A stretch of DNA of 34,127 bases, from contig CADACW010000038.1 of the NCBI GenBank assembly GCA_902786565.1, positions 1 to 34,127 of the forward strand, given 5' to 3'. How positions within the stretch are numbered: the stretch's first letter is position 1; every line of letters starts with the position of its first letter. A program made the translations under genes and the position numbers. This document shows, piece after piece, positions 7,740 to 15,589 of the stretch. The notes under the pieces were generated by a model, which worked only from the letters and a program-made list of their open reading frames with translations, did no database searches and was not told where the DNA came from. The stretch comes from an uncultured Prevotellaceae bacterium. GTDB lineage: Bacteria; Bacteroidota; Bacteroidia; Bacteroidales; Bacteroidaceae.

Positions 7740-8369
7740 TCAGTCTTTAAAGTCGAGTGACAACTGGCCGTCGCCCAGCAGATTGTAGCTCATGCGGTGA
7801 TAGGGCGTAGTGCCGAACTGGCGTATGGCTTCGCGGTGCTTCTTGGTGGGATAGCCCTTGTTCTGCCGCCAGTCATATTGGGGATAGTCCTCGGCCAGCT
7901 GGTTCATATAGTCGTCGCGGTAGGTCTTGGCCAGGATGCTGGCGGCGGCGATGCTCAGAAACTTGCCGTCGCCCTTCACAATCGTGGCGTAGGGCAGGCC
8001 GCCGTAAGGCTTGAAGCGATTGCCGTCGACGATGACGGCCTGTGGGCGCACTGCCAACTGGTCCAGCGCACGATGCATGGCCAGGATGGAGGCATTCAGT
8101 ATGTTGATGTGGTCAATCTCTTCGGGCGTCACGATGCCCACGGCCCAGGCCAGCGCGTCGCGCTCGATGATGGGCCGCAGCTCGTAGCGCTGTTTCTCTG
8201 AGAGTTGTTTCGAGTCGTTCAGCAGAGGGTTGGCATAGTTGTCGGGCAGGATGACCGCTGCCGCGTAGACGCTGCCTGCCAGACAGCCCCGTCCTGCCTC
8301 GTCACACCCGGCCTCCACCAGTCCTTCGTGATAATGGTTTTGCAACAATTGCCCTTCAGGTTTTCCCAT
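7740..8369 (-). CDS. rnhB: Ribonuclease HII
   Basis: 209 aa endonuclease that removes RNA from RNA-DNA hybrids and single ribonucleotides from DNA. Motifs: [14 protein letters not shown] near the N-terminus (catalytic Asp-Glu), VIVDGNRF in the middle and [13 protein letters not shown] (metal-binding acidic residues). I chose the ATG at 8369 (MGKPEGQLL) because it gives normal family length; a longer in-frame ATG at 8423 adds 18 residues of non-family sequence. It lies between sufS and dusB on the same strand, six nt from the dusB start. Confidence 0.93.
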   Translation of the reverse strand: MGKPEGQLLQNHYHEGLVEAGCDEAGRGCLAGSVYAAAVILPDNYANPLLNDSKQLSEKQRYELRPIIERDALAWAVGIVTPEEIDHINILNASILAMHRALDQLAVRPQAVIVDGNRFKPYGGLPYATIVKGDGKFLSIAAASILAKTYRDDYMNQLAEDYPQYDWRQNKGYPTKKHREAIRQFGTTPYHRMSYNLLGDGQLSLDFKD

Positions 8370-8449
8370 ACTGTTGTTCTTTCTTGTGGAGCGTGCCCTG
8401 CAATGCGCTGCTCCATATATCAATATCTGTTTGTACGTGAGACACTATC

Positions 8450-9736
8450 CTAAAACATCTGGGCGACGCGGCGGATGCCAGTCACAAGAATGTCGATTTC
8501 GGCCTTGGTGTTGTAGAGGGCGAAGGAGGCACGCACAGTGCCGGTGACACCGAGGCGGTCCATCAGGGGGTGGGCGCAATGGTGGCCAGTGCGCACGGCG
8601 ATGCCCAGGCGGTCGAGCAGGGTGCCCATGTCAAGATGGTGGATGTCGCCCACCAGGAAGCTCACCACGGCATCTCTATTAATAGGGGTGAGAGGTGAGG
8701 GGCGAGGGGTGAGAGGTGAGGGGTGAGGGGTCAGGGGTGAGGGGTCAGGGGTGAGAGAAGGCCCGAAGATGCGCATATTGGGGATGGTCTGGAGCTGCTC
8801 CAGACAGTAGCGGGTCAGCTCCTGCTCGTGGGCAGCAATGTTGGCCATGCCGATGGCGCTGAGATAGTCGATGGCGGTGGCCAGTCCGTGGGTGGCCACA
8901 TAGTCGGGGGTGCCGGCCTCGAACTTCAGGGGCGGGCGCTCGAAGGTGGTCCGCTCCCACCCCACCTTGTCAATCATTTCGCCCCCGCCCTGATAGGGTG
9001 GCAGGCGGTCGAGCCAAGCCTCCTTGCCGTAAAGGACGCCGATGCCCGTGGGGCCATACATCTTATGGCCGCTGAAGGCATAGAAGTCGCAGTCCAAATC
9101 CTGGACGTCGACGGGGAAATGGGGCACGGCCTGCGCCCCGTCCACCAGCACGGGTATGCCGCGCTCGTGGGCCAGGGCCACCAGTTCCTTGACGGGGTTG
9201 ACGGTGCCCAGCACATTGCTGACATGGGCAATGCTGAGCAGCTTGGTTTTTTCTGTCAAGTATGTCGCGATAATATCGCGACTTACGAGACAGCCGTCGT
9301 CGGTGATAGGCAGATGGCGCACCACGATGCCGCGCTTCTGGGCCTGCAGCTGCCAGGGCACGATGTTGGAGTGGTGCTCCATGTCGGTAACCACCACCTC
9401 GTCGCCAGCCTGCATCTGCGACTCACAGAAACACGAGGCCACCAGGTTGACGGCCTCGGTGGTGCCTCGTGTGAAGACTATTTCGCTGGTAGAGCGGGCG
9501 TTGATGAAGGCACGAACCTTCTCGCGGGCCGCCTCGTGCAGGTCGGTAGCCTGCTGCGACAGGTAGTGCACACCGCGGTGCACGTTGGCATTGACGTTGA
9601 GGTACTCCTCACGCATGGCGTCGAGCACCTGCAGCGGTTTCTGCGTGGTGGCGGCATTGTCGAGGTAGACCAGCGGATGGCCATAGACCTGCCTCGACAG
9701 GATAGGGAAATCGTCGCGTAGATTGGGGTTAAGCAT
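8450..9736 (-). CDS. sufS: Cysteine desulfurase SufS, with a repeat-encoded insertion
   Basis: 428 aa PLP enzyme that takes sulfur from cysteine for Fe-S cluster assembly. Motifs: YLDNAATTQKP, RGVHYLSQQATD, ITDMEHHSNIVPWQ-like core, SGHKMYGPTGIGVLYG (PLP lysine) and RTGHHCAHPLM (active-site Cys). The ATG at 9736 (MLNPNLRDDFPILS) overlaps the last codons of gyrB; an 18-residue upstream extension lies inside gyrB and is unlikely. An insertion of about 24 residues built from PxPSPLTP units (DNA 8684-8755) sits between MRIFGPS and INRDAVVSF. Other SufS proteins have only a short loop there, which explains the excess over the usual ~405 aa. No suf assembly partners (sufBCD) are in the window. Confidence 0.93.
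   Translation of the reverse strand: MLNPNLRDDFPILSRQVYGHPLVYLDNAATTQKPLQVLDAMREEYLNVNANVHRGVHYLSQQATDLHEAAREKVRAFINARSTSEIVFTRGTTEAVNLVASCFCESQMQAGDEVVVTDMEHHSNIVPWQLQAQKRGIVVRHLPITDDGCLVSRDIIATYLTEKTKLLSIAHVSNVLGTVNPVKELVALAHERGIPVLVDGAQAVPHFPVDVQDLDCDFYAFSGHKMYGPTGIGVLYGKEAWLDRLPPYQGGGEMIDKVGWERTTFERPPLKFEAGTPDYVATHGLATAIDYLSAIGMANIAAHEQELTRYCLEQLQTIPNMRIFGPSLTPDPSPLTPHPSPLTPRPSPLTPINRDAVVSFLVGDIHHLDMGTLLDRLGIAVRTGHHCAHPLMDRLGVTGTVRASFALYNTKAEIDILVTGIRRVAQMF
8684..8757 (-). repeat. GTGAGGGG/GTCAGGGG low-complexity repeat inside sufS
   Basis: Imperfect 7-8 bp units (GTGAGGG, GTCAGGG, GCGAGGG) run in tandem on the + strand. Read on the coding strand they give PDPSPLTPHPSPLTPRPSPLTP in frame. 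A shorter copy of the same repeat occurs in dusB. Confidence 0.85.
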
Positions 9737-11702
9737 CGATGTTGGCGTAGGTGGCATTCTTCTCGATGAACTCTCTGCGCGGCTCCACATCGTCGCCCAT
9801 CAGCATGGAGAAAATCTCGTCGGCCTCTGCGGCATTCTCAATGGTGACCTGCTTCAGCAGTCGGTTTTCGGGGTTCATGGTGGTCTCCCACAGCTGTTCG
9901 GGGTTCATTTCGCCCAGACCTTTGTAGCGCTGCGTGTGCACGTTGCGCTCGTCGCCAGCCGCGTACTTGTCGATGAACTGCTGCCGCTGCATGTCGGTGT
10001 AGCAGTATTCCGAGACCTTCTTGTAGGTGCACTTGTAGAGCGGCGGTGTGGCGATGTAGAGGTGGCCCTCCTGTATGACCTTGGGCATAAAGCGGTAGAA
10101 GAGTGTCATGATGAGCGTGTCGATGTGTGAGCCATCGACATCGGCATCGGTCATGATGATGATCTTGTCGTAGCGCAGTTTCTCCACGTTGGCCTCGCGG
10201 TCGCCCTCTCCGTCTACGCCGAAGCGGACACCTATGGACTGGATGATGTTCATCACCGACTCGGCCTCGAACACGCGGTGCCACTGCACCTTCTCCACGT
10301 TCAGTATTTTTCCACGCAGGGGCAGGATGGCCTGTGTGTGGCGGTCGCGTCCCTGCTTGGCGGAACCGCCTGCTGAGTCACCCTCGACGAGGAAAATCTC
10401 GCACGACTTGGGGTCCTTGTTCGAGCAGTCGGCCAGTTTGCCGGGCAGTCCGCCGCCGGTCATGGGGCTCTTGCGCTGCACGCTCTCGCGGGCCTTGCGT
10501 GCGGCAATGCGCGCCGTGGCGGCCAGCACCACCTTCTCGCAGATGAGCTTGGCCTCCTTGGGGTGCTCCTCCAGATAGTTGGTCAGGGCTTCGCCCACGG
10601 CCTGGTTGACGGCACCAGCCACCTCGCTGTTGCCCAGCTTGGTCTTGGTCTGTCCCTCGAACTGCGGCTCGGCCACCTTGATGCTGATGACGGCGGTGAG
10701 GCCCTCGCGGAAGTCCTCGCCGGCAATCTCAATCTTGGCCTTCTCTATCTGCTTGGATATCTGCGGGTCGGCATCGGCATATTTCTTCAGTGTGCGCGTC
10801 AGGGCCATGCGGAAGCCCACCAGGTGGGTGCCGCCCTCGATGGTGTTGATGTTGTTCACATAGGAGTGGATGTTCTCCGAGTAGTCCGTGTTGTACATCA
10901 CGGCCACCTCGATGGGTGTGCCCTGCTTCTCGGTCTTCAGGTAGATGACGTCGTCGAAGAGGTGGGTGCGGTGGCGGTCCACATAGCGCACGAACTCTTT
11001 CAGTCCGTCCTTGGCGTGGAACACCTCTTCCTTCAGGTTGCCCTCCTCGTCGGGGCGCAAGTCGCGCAGCGTGATGGTGATGCCAGCGTTCAGATAGGCC
11101 AACTCGCGCATGCGCTTGGCTATGGTGTCGTACTTAAATTCTACGGTGGTGAAGATGGTGGGGTCGGGCCAGAATTGCTGGCGTGTGCCGCGCAACTCGG
11201 TCTCGCCTACCACCTTGACGGGATAGAGGGGTATGCCCTTCTCGTATTCCTGCTGATAGATTTTGCCGTCGCGGAACACCTGCGACTTCATCCGTGTGGA
11301 CAGGGCGTTGACGCAGCTGACACCCACGCCGTGCAGACCGCCGGACACCTTGTAGGAACCCTTGTCGAACTTGCCGCCGGCGTGGAGCACGGTCATCACC
11401 ACCTCGAGGGCGCTCTTGTGCATCTTCTCATGCTCGTCCACGGGAATACCGCGGCCATTGTCCTGCACGGTGATGCTGCCGTCTTCGTTGATGGTCACCT
11501 CGATGTGGGTGCAGAAGCCGGCCATGGCCTCGTCGATGGAGTTGTCTACGGTCTCGTTCACCAGGTGGTGAAGGCCTTTCTCACTGATGTCGCCAATATA
11601 CATGGCAGGGCGCTTGCGCACGGCCTCAAGGCCCTCAAGCACCTGAATATTACTCGCGGAATACTGCTGCTCCGCCTCTTGCTGTATCAATTCTTCTTCC
11701 AC
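9729..11702 (-). CDS. gyrB: DNA gyrase subunit B
   Basis: 657 aa ATPase subunit of gyrase, which introduces negative supercoils with GyrA. Motifs: EAVRKRPAMYIGD, NETVDNSIDEAMAG and DNGRGIPV (GHKL ATPase), SGGLHGVGVSCVNALS, LVEGDSAGGSAKQGRDR and MTDADVDGSHIDTL (TOPRIM metal site), and RYKGLGEMNPEQLWETTM at the C-terminus. I chose GTG at 11702. A longer TTG reading at 11732 would begin inside the -7 promoter box at 11730-11737, upstream of the expected transcript start, so it cannot be right. The gene heads the run gyrB-sufS-rnhB-dusB-sensor, and its stop overlaps the sufS start. Confidence 0.95.
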   Translation of the reverse strand: MEEELIQQEAEQQYSASNIQVLEGLEAVRKRPAMYIGDISEKGLHHLVNETVDNSIDEAMAGFCTHIEVTINEDGSITVQDNGRGIPVDEHEKMHKSALEVVMTVLHAGGKFDKGSYKVSGGLHGVGVSCVNALSTRMKSQVFRDGKIYQQEYEKGIPLYPVKVVGETELRGTRQQFWPDPTIFTTVEFKYDTIAKRMRELAYLNAGITITLRDLRPDEEGNLKEEVFHAKDGLKEFVRYVDRHRTHLFDDVIYLKTEKQGTPIEVAVMYNTDYSENIHSYVNNINTIEGGTHLVGFRMALTRTLKKYADADPQISKQIEKAKIEIAGEDFREGLTAVISIKVAEPQFEGQTKTKLGNSEVAGAVNQAVGEALTNYLEEHPKEAKLICEKVVLAATARIAARKARESVQRKSPMTGGGLPGKLADCSNKDPKSCEIFLVEGDSAGGSAKQGRDRHTQAILPLRGKILNVEKVQWHRVFEAESVMNIIQSIGVRFGVDGEGDREANVEKLRYDKIIIMTDADVDGSHIDTLIMTLFYRFMPKVIQEGHLYIATPPLYKCTYKKVSEYCYTDMQRQQFIDKYAAGDERNVHTQRYKGLGEMNPEQLWETTMNPENRLLKQVTIENAAEADEIFSMLMGDDVEPRREFIEKNATYANIDA

Positions 11703-11729
11703 AATATTATATATTAACGTTATAGGGTG

Positions 11730-11737
11730 CAAAGGTA
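11730..11737 (-). promoter_or_regulatory. -7 box of the gyrB promoter
   Basis: TACCTTTG on the minus strand is an exact consensus. The -33 region is weak (TTTAAG-like). The expected start, near 11722, leaves a leader of about 20 nt to the GTG at 11702 and decides that start codon. Confidence 0.7.
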
Positions 11738-11809
11738 CAAAAAAAGCGGCACTTAAACGAAGAAATCTTGAAAAACTATCTTAAAAAGGGGAAAGAAATT
11801 ATTATAAAC

Positions 11810-11844
11810 AGCATTGGGGCAGGCACAAAGCCCACCCCAATGCT
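11810..11844 (-). terminator. Intrinsic terminator-like hairpin after the M6 protease gene
   Basis: AGCATTGGGG (11810-11819 as complement) pairs perfectly with CCCCAATGCT (11835-11844) over 10 bp, around a 15-nt loop with further GC pairing. On the minus strand a moderately U-rich stretch (GTTTATAATAATTTCTTT) follows. It sits about 25 nt past the protease stop and upstream of the gyrB promoter. Confidence 0.7.
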
Positions 11845-11867
11845 ACATATCCGGAGAAATCGGCGCT

Positions 11868-14138
11868 CTACTCTCCGCCGGTGTTTGGTCTGAGCTTGTT
11901 GAGCAGACAGAGAATGTCGGCAATGTCGAACTGGCCGTCGGCGTTCAGGTCGGGGCGCTCTGCCTCCGGCGCTGCGGCGATGAGGCTGATGGCCGTGGCC
12001 ACGTCGGCCAGGTCTACGATGCCGTCGGCGTTCAGGTCGCCCTCCAGTGCAGGTTGCTCCTGACGGCCGCGAACCACAAGCACATCGTCCAGGATGAAGC
12101 GCCTGTTGGGGCGGAAGGTGATGTGTGCGTGGCCCTTGCCCTCGAAGTGGACGGTGAAGTCGGTCCAGGCAAACGAGGCCATCGTCAGCGTGGTGTCGGC
12201 CAGTTCGGCATAGTCGGTGGCAATGTTCACCTTGAGGCTCATGTCGTCCTTGTACCAACCGGCAGCGCGGAAGACGAGCGTGGCCTCGCCATCGACGTTG
12301 AAGGTGGGCGAGGTGAGCAAGCCCACATCGCCGCCCGTGCCGAAGCGGGCGCACTCGTAGCCGCCGTAGGCCCTGTTGTTGTTGACTACCCATGCGCTGT
12401 TGTCTGGCTTATAGGTGCTGTTGCCGCTGAAGTTGCCCTGGGTGCTCCAGTTGCCGTCGTTGCCGCCCTTGCCGCTGCACTGGTTGAACGACTCGTAGAA
12501 GAGCGTGTCGCCTGTGATGACGATGACGGGGTCCACAGGTTTTACCTCGACAGTGTCTGCGGGCTCTACCGCGGTGGTGTCCGAAGGCTCCACCTGCGTG
12601 GTGTCGGGAGCCACGTAGCCGCCCCTGAAGAGGAACGATATGGTCTGGTCGGAGTTCTGCTTGATGCCGGTGATGGGCTTGTGCATCAGCTTCGAGCCGT
12701 CGGTGTTAGCATTGTAGAGCGACGCCTTCGGCGTGGAAGTGTCGGTCAGAGAGTCCTTGCTGCCATAGGGGTAGAGGTCGGTCGACATATTGCCGATCGA
12801 CGCCGTGTTGTCGGCATGGAAGATGGTGAATCGCTGGTGGTCGTTGGTCTTTGAGTAGCCATTTTCATACATATCGCTTGTCGTCACCCTGGTGTTGGGG
12901 GTGTTGTCCTCCCAGATGGCCTTGTCGAAGTCCACATGGGTAATCATCAGCCCCTTGCCGGGCAGACTGGCGTCCCAGCCGGTCTTCTGCCGGTTCTCCA
13001 CCATATAATATTCGTCTCTGTGGCCGTCGTTGTAGATGATGTAGGCACCGCCCCCCTCGCTGATGGCCCTCAGACTGTCGATGGTGGCACCCTCCTTGTC
13101 GAGCTCCACGGGCTCCAGCCATCCTGCCATCCACTTCTCGTAGGCCGAATAGCCGGCGGGCCTGAAGCCGTTGCCGTTGTAGCTGCCCTGGTCCATCAGG
13201 TCCCAGGAGCCCATGCCGAACCATCCGCTGTAGCTGGTGTCGTAGAAGTCGGGATAGCCCAGGCAGTGGCTGAACTCATGACAGAAGCAGCCAATGCCCT
13301 CGATGCTGCCATTGGGGTCTATTTCGTTGGAGCAGGCGTAAGTGTCAATCCTCACACCGTCGAGGGTCAGGCTCTTGTTGGTGGCCGACAGCCAGAACAT
13401 GTGGGGCCAGATGGTGGTATTGGCACCGCCGTCTGCCTCGCCCTTGCCGGCATAGACCACGAAGACCTGGTCCACCTGGCCGTCGCCGTCCCAGTCGTAG
13501 TCCTTGAAGTCCACCTCGGCATTGGCGGCCTTGACAGCCTCGACAATCAGTTCGTCGGGGTGCTTGTCGAGGCCATCCGAGTCATTGGAGCCATAGTAGC
13601 TGGTATTCTTGGCAGCCATAAAGGGGCCCACCACATCAAATTCCAGCTCGAAGCGGCCACCGCTCTGAGCCCTGAAATAGTCGGCCACGCTGCCCTTGAA
13701 CGAGCCTTCGCTGTAGTCAGGGGTGTTCAGCAGATTGTTATATTTGGCCTTGTTGTTGGCCGTCTTGAACTTGGTGTCCGTAAACTGCATCAGTATGACG
13801 ACGCCCTTCTTCCGGCCCGTATAGTGTGTCTGCTCGCCTATGCTCACCCGCAGGGGGGCGCGGCGGGGGCCGGCGGTGAGCGGCTGCTTGCGGCGCTTGG
13901 CGGCATTCAGCCGCAACCGGTCCATATCGGCCTTGACATAGGTGCCGTCTTCGCCGGCCACCAGCTTCAGGCCGCTCTCTGTCTGCCAGAAGTGCAGATG
14001 CTCGTCGCCCATCAACTGGGCTCTCACTTCGCTGCCATCGGCCAGCCTCACGGTCTGCCACAAACCTTTCTTGGCTGGCACGGCCATGGCGGCAAGCACC
14101 AGCATTGTCACTATAAAGGTGGAAAAATGTCTCTTCAT
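11868..14138 (-). CDS. Secreted M6-type (immune inhibitor A-like) metalloprotease with C-terminal dockerin repeats
   Basis: 756 aa. A signal peptide (1-21, MLVLAAMAVPA) leads into a propeptide-like region, then the protease domain. The zinc site HEFSHCLGYPD at ~285-295 is the HExxHxxGxxD metzincin-like motif of family M6. It is preceded by a Ca-binding DYDWDGDGQVDQVF loop and followed by FGMGSWDLMDQGSYNG, also typical of M6. After ~510 comes a Thr/Pro/Val/Asp-rich linker (PSDTTAVEPADTVEVKPVD), a beta-sandwich-like domain (~535-690), and two dockerin type I Ca-binding repeats (GDLNADGIVDLADVAT and DLNADGQFDIADIL, ~697-745). The substrate is unknown. Dockerins normally bind cohesins, and none is seen here. 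A lone gene with its own promoter and terminator. Confidence 0.9.
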   Translation of the reverse strand: MKRHFSTFIVTMLVLAAMAVPAKKGLWQTVRLADGSEVRAQLMGDEHLHFWQTESGLKLVAGEDGTYVKADMDRLRLNAAKRRKQPLTAGPRRAPLRVSIGEQTHYTGRKKGVVILMQFTDTKFKTANNKAKYNNLLNTPDYSEGSFKGSVADYFRAQSGGRFELEFDVVGPFMAAKNTSYYGSNDSDGLDKHPDELIVEAVKAANAEVDFKDYDWDGDGQVDQVFVVYAGKGEADGGANTTIWPHMFWLSATNKSLTLDGVRIDTYACSNEIDPNGSIEGIGCFCHEFSHCLGYPDFYDTSYSGWFGMGSWDLMDQGSYNGNGFRPAGYSAYEKWMAGWLEPVELDKEGATIDSLRAISEGGGAYIIYNDGHRDEYYMVENRQKTGWDASLPGKGLMITHVDFDKAIWEDNTPNTRVTTSDMYENGYSKTNDHQRFTIFHADNTASIGNMSTDLYPYGSKDSLTDTSTPKASLYNANTDGSKLMHKPITGIKQNSDQTISFLFRGGYVAPDTTQVEPSDTTAVEPADTVEVKPVDPVIVITGDTLFYESFNQCSGKGGNDGNWSTQGNFSGNSTYKPDNSAWVVNNNRAYGGYECARFGTGGDVGLLTSPTFNVDGEATLVFRAAGWYKDDMSLKVNIATDYAELADTTLTMASFAWTDFTVHFEGKGHAHITFRPNRRFILDDVLVVRGRQEQPALEGDLNADGIVDLADVATAISLIAAAPEAERPDLNADGQFDIADILCLLNKLRPNTGGE

Positions 14139-14175
14139 TAAGCGTTATTAGTTATCAGAAAATGCAATTACTGTG

Positions 14176-14183
14176 CAAAATTA
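14176..14183 (-). promoter_or_regulatory. -7 box upstream of the M6 protease gene
   Basis: TAATTTTG on the minus strand matches TAnnTTTG and sits about 38 nt before the ATG at 14138. No clear -33 TTTG was found. Confidence 0.5.
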
Positions 14184-14242
14184 CTCATTTTTGGCCAACT
14201 GGAAGCCATCTTTCACCTTAATTTATAGTTCTTTAACCCACG

Positions 14243-14302
14243 GGGATAAATATTCGGGAGGAGCGGGATAAATATTCGGGAGGTGCGGGATAAATAGATG
14301 GC
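14243..14302. repeat. Array A: 22-bp tandem repeat, 2.5 copies
   Basis: Copies start at 14243, 14265 and 14287, exactly 22 bp apart. The shared unit begins GGGATAAATATTCGGGAGG; the third copy diverges after GGGATAAATA. Confidence 0.85.
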
Positions 14303-14326
14303 TGCCCGGAACTAAACTTAACGACT

Positions 14327-14402
14327 CGACGTAATTTATCTGAATTACGACGTAATTTATATAAATTTCGACGTAATTTATCTGAATTACGACGTAATTT
14401 AA
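14327..14402. repeat. Array B: 21-bp tandem repeat, 3.6 copies, dyad-symmetric
   Basis: Copies start at 14327, 14348, 14369 and 14390. The unit is CGACGTAATTTATCTGAATT plus one base; the second copy reads ATATAAATTT in the variable half. The whole array is an imperfect palindrome centred in copy 2. It is bracketed by GCCCGGA (about 14304) and TCCGGGC (about 14411), so the region 14304-14417 could fold on itself. Confidence 0.85.
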
Positions 14403-14423
14403 GTTTTATCTCCGGGCTGACGG

Positions 14424-14489
14424 GCAAATAGCTGCGGGGGGCGATGCAAATAACTGCGGGAGGAGCTGCAAATAGCCGCTCCCCCCGCC
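14424..14489. repeat. Array C: 22-bp tandem repeat, 3 copies
   Basis: Copies start at 14424, 14446 and 14468. They begin GCAAATA and end in G-rich sequence (CTGCGGGAGGAGC in copy 2). The AAATA...CGGGAGGAGC core matches array A on the other side of array B. Confidence 0.8.
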
Positions 14490-14512
14490 CATAGAAGAGC
14501 GGAGGGAGCGGC
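14475..14512 (-). terminator. GC-rich hairpin after the sugar-oxidation operon
   Basis: GCCGCTCCCCCC (14475-14486) pairs with GGAGGGAGCGGC (14501-14512) at 11 of 12 positions around a 14-nt loop, about 40 nt beyond the alcohol dehydrogenase stop. No clear U-run follows, and the arm overlaps the last copy of array C, so termination is a guess. Confidence 0.4.
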
Positions 14513-14553
14513 GTAAGCCCCCCAAGAAGCGGAGGGGAAGGTCAACGGGGAGG

Positions 14554-15570
14554 CTAAAACTCAACCAGAATGCGGAACACGCGGCCGGGGGCCTCGGCCC
14601 AATGCTGCATGGCCCCGGCGGCCTGCTCGGGCTTGACCACCGCCGAGATGAGCCTGTCTACGGGACAGGTGCGGCGCTCCATATAGTGTATGACGGCACG
14701 GAAGTCGCTGGGCTGGGCGTTGCGCGAGCCACGGATGTCCAACTCCTTCTGCACGAAATACTTGGTCTGGAACGACACCTCGGTCTTGGCGTAGCCGATG
14801 CAGACCACGCGACCGGTGAAGGCCACCTCGTCGACGGCCATCTGATAGGTGGGTGCGCTGCCCACGGCCTCGATGACCACGTCGGGGCCAAAGCCGCTCG
14901 TCATCGTCAGCAGCTGCTTGTGCACATCCTCCGTGCGGGTGTTCACCGTATAGCTGGCGCCCATCTGGCGGGCCAGCGCCAGCTTGTCGTCGTCGATGTC
15001 GGCGGCAATGACGGTGGCGCCACGCTGCGCCGAGCGCACCACTGCGCCCATGCCCACCATGCCACAGCCAATGACCAGCACCACGTCGATGTCGGTCACC
15101 TGTGCGCGGCTCACGGCGTGGAAGCCCACGCTCATCGGCTCTACCAAGGCACACTCGCGGGGGGTGAGCAGGCCGGCGGGAATCACTTTCTCCCAGGGCA
15201 GGCAGAGGGACTCGCGCATGGCGCCCCAGCGCTGCACGCCCAGCGTCTCGTTGTGCTGGCAGGCGTTCACGCGGCCGTTGCGGCACGAGGCGCACTTGCC
15301 GCAGTTGGTGTAGGGGTTCACCGTCACCACCATGCCCTCCTTCAGGCCCTCGGGCACGTTGCGGCCCACCTTCTCAATCACGGCGCCCACCTCGTGGCCC
15401 GGCACCACCGGCATCTTCACCATCGGGTTGCCGCCGCGGTAGGTGTTCAGGTCGCTGCCGCAAAAGCCCACGTACTTCATTCTCAACAAGACCTCGTCGT
15501 CGCCCATCTGGGGTGCGTCGATGTCAATCACCTTCATGACCGAAGGTTCGCTAATCTGTATTGCTTTCAT
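14554..15570 (-). CDS. Zinc-dependent medium-chain alcohol/polyol dehydrogenase
   Basis: 338 aa MDR-family dehydrogenase. Catalytic zinc ligands: Cys in GFCGSD and His-Glu in PGHEVG. The structural-zinc loop CGKCASCRNGRVNAC carries four Cys. The Rossmann motif is VLVIGCGMVGMGAV, and the family's LVEPMSVGFHAVSRA region is present. I prefer the ATG at 15570 (MKAIQISEPS, the usual N-terminus), 19 nt after the lactonase stop, over an in-frame ATG at 15597. It resembles the LgoD/galactitol-phosphate/threonine dehydrogenase group. As last gene of a mutarotase-AKR-lactonase unit, it likely oxidises a secondary hydroxyl of the sugar acid or a keto-deoxy intermediate. The exact substrate cannot be read from sequence. 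Confidence 0.88.
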   Translation of the reverse strand: MKAIQISEPSVMKVIDIDAPQMGDDEVLLRMKYVGFCGSDLNTYRGGNPMVKMPVVPGHEVGAVIEKVGRNVPEGLKEGMVVTVNPYTNCGKCASCRNGRVNACQHNETLGVQRWGAMRESLCLPWEKVIPAGLLTPRECALVEPMSVGFHAVSRAQVTDIDVVLVIGCGMVGMGAVVRSAQRGATVIAADIDDDKLALARQMGASYTVNTRTEDVHKQLLTMTSGFGPDVVIEAVGSAPTYQMAVDEVAFTGRVVCIGYAKTEVSFQTKYFVQKELDIRGSRNAQPSDFRAVIHYMERRTCPVDRLISAVVKPEQAAGAMQHWAEAPGRVFRILVEF

Positions 15571-15589
15571 CTTTCTCTTTATAAATTTG

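Noticed and set aside
11703-11732. Longer gyrB start at TTG 11732
   Set aside because: This codon lies within the TACCTTTG promoter box, upstream of the expected transcript start.
14233-14427. 64-codon frame rich in KLRRNSD repeats
   Set aside because: It is only the translation of repeat arrays A and B; no initiation signal and no conserved domain.
14243-14489. Possible CRISPR array
   Set aside because: Repeats abut each other with no unique spacers, units are only 21-22 bp, and no cas gene is present.
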